Below are positions 5,364 through 5,658 of a stretch of DNA of 5,658 nucleotides, piece by piece (the first letter of the stretch is position 1; every line of letters begins with the position of its first letter). The translations under genes were made by a program, and so were the position numbers. The notes beneath the pieces are model-generated. The model was given only the letters and a program-made list of their open reading frames with translations, searched no databases and had not been told where the DNA came from. Origin of the DNA: Flavobacteriales bacterium UBA1993 (GTDB lineage: Bacteria > Bacteroidota > Bacteroidia > Flavobacteriales_G > Salibacteraceae); the NCBI GenBank assembly GCA_002336485.1, contig DDCZ01000012.1:1-5658 (forward strand). Direction: 5' to 3'.

Positions 5364-5658
5364 TCAATGAATCTTCGTCCAAGAAAAATGCGTTTCAATT
5401 AACTGCTCCTTGTGAGACTCTAAGTAGTTTATAAACGTAGATGCCGCGGGTGAAAGCTTTTTCCCTTTTAAATAGCATAAGGTCCATTGAGTTTTAACAG
5501 GTAATCCCTGGATTTCAATTAGCCCCACTTCGCCTGAATTGAGCACGTTTCGAAGCCCGATGAGTGGCATAATGCTAAAGCCCAAGCCAGCATTGACCGC
5601 TTGCTTCACGGCTTCATTCGAGACGAGTTCATACTTCTGATTTACCTTAACAGAATGG
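5364..5658 (-). CDS. LysR-family transcriptional regulator, C-terminal part
   Basis: The gene enters the window from the right and only its last 97 codons are present; the DNA-binding helix-turn-helix and most of the effector domain lie beyond 5658. The visible part is the end of a LysR substrate-binding domain: YELVSNEAVKQAVNAGLGFSIMPLIGL, then LIEIQGLPVKTQWTLCYLKGKKLSPAASTFINYLES. The SNExVKQxVxAGLGxSxMP and KxxSPAAxxFxxYL patterns are typical of the CysB/CbbR-like branch of the family. It presumably binds a small effector and controls a target gene, often one divergent from it, which would be outside the window. A GTG at 5607-5609 is not a real start, since conserved sequence continues upstream in frame to the window edge. 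It converges on the SOUL gene. Confidence 0.93.
   Translation of the reverse strand, partial: HSVKVNQKYELVSNEAVKQAVNAGLGFSIMPLIGLRNVLNSGEVGLIEIQGLPVKTQWTLCYLKGKKLSPAASTFINYLESHKEQLIETHFSWTKIH

Overview
The window looks like chromosomal DNA from a member of the Bacteroidota. This is inferred from the moderate G+C, the A-rich and Shine-Dalgarno-poor start regions, a signal-peptide HMA protein of the kind common in that phylum, and a Tex protein of Bacteroidota type. I could not place it more finely. Nothing indicates a phage, plasmid or CRISPR locus. Most of the window is ordinary housekeeping and accessory gene content; the oddities are in the repeats around the first gene and in one missing start codon.

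Layout. Positions 1-58 are the 3' part of a tRNA-Ser(GGA) gene, followed by a strong intrinsic terminator. Positions 60-389 hold no credible gene but are full of repeats: a nested inverted repeat (62-172), a perfect 34-bp direct repeat (107-140 and 252-285), and structured modules that recur after the next gene. Between these modules lies 390-1370 (+), a predicted secreted protein of 326 aa that I do not recognise. Positions 1371-1521 hold a likely terminator and a further repeat copy.

Next is a divergent pair: a small exported heavy-metal-associated (HMA) protein (1522-1869, -) and the transcription accessory protein Tex (1962-4079, +). Downstream on the + strand are a DUF3224 protein (4160-4555) and a membrane-anchored SOUL heme-binding family protein (4667-5257). 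At the right edge, on the - strand and converging with the SOUL gene, is the C-terminal part of a LysR-family regulator (5364-5658), cut by the window end.

The genes do not form an obvious pathway. Tex acts in RNA and transcription maintenance, the HMA protein probably binds metal in the envelope, and the SOUL protein probably binds heme or another tetrapyrrole. The clearest anomaly is the DUF3224 gene: the conserved family N-terminus lies in frame upstream of the first ATG, and the codon where a start is expected is ACG. The second is the unrecognised secreted protein, which sits between related repeat modules and may be a small accessory insertion. I found no convincing multi-gene novel system.
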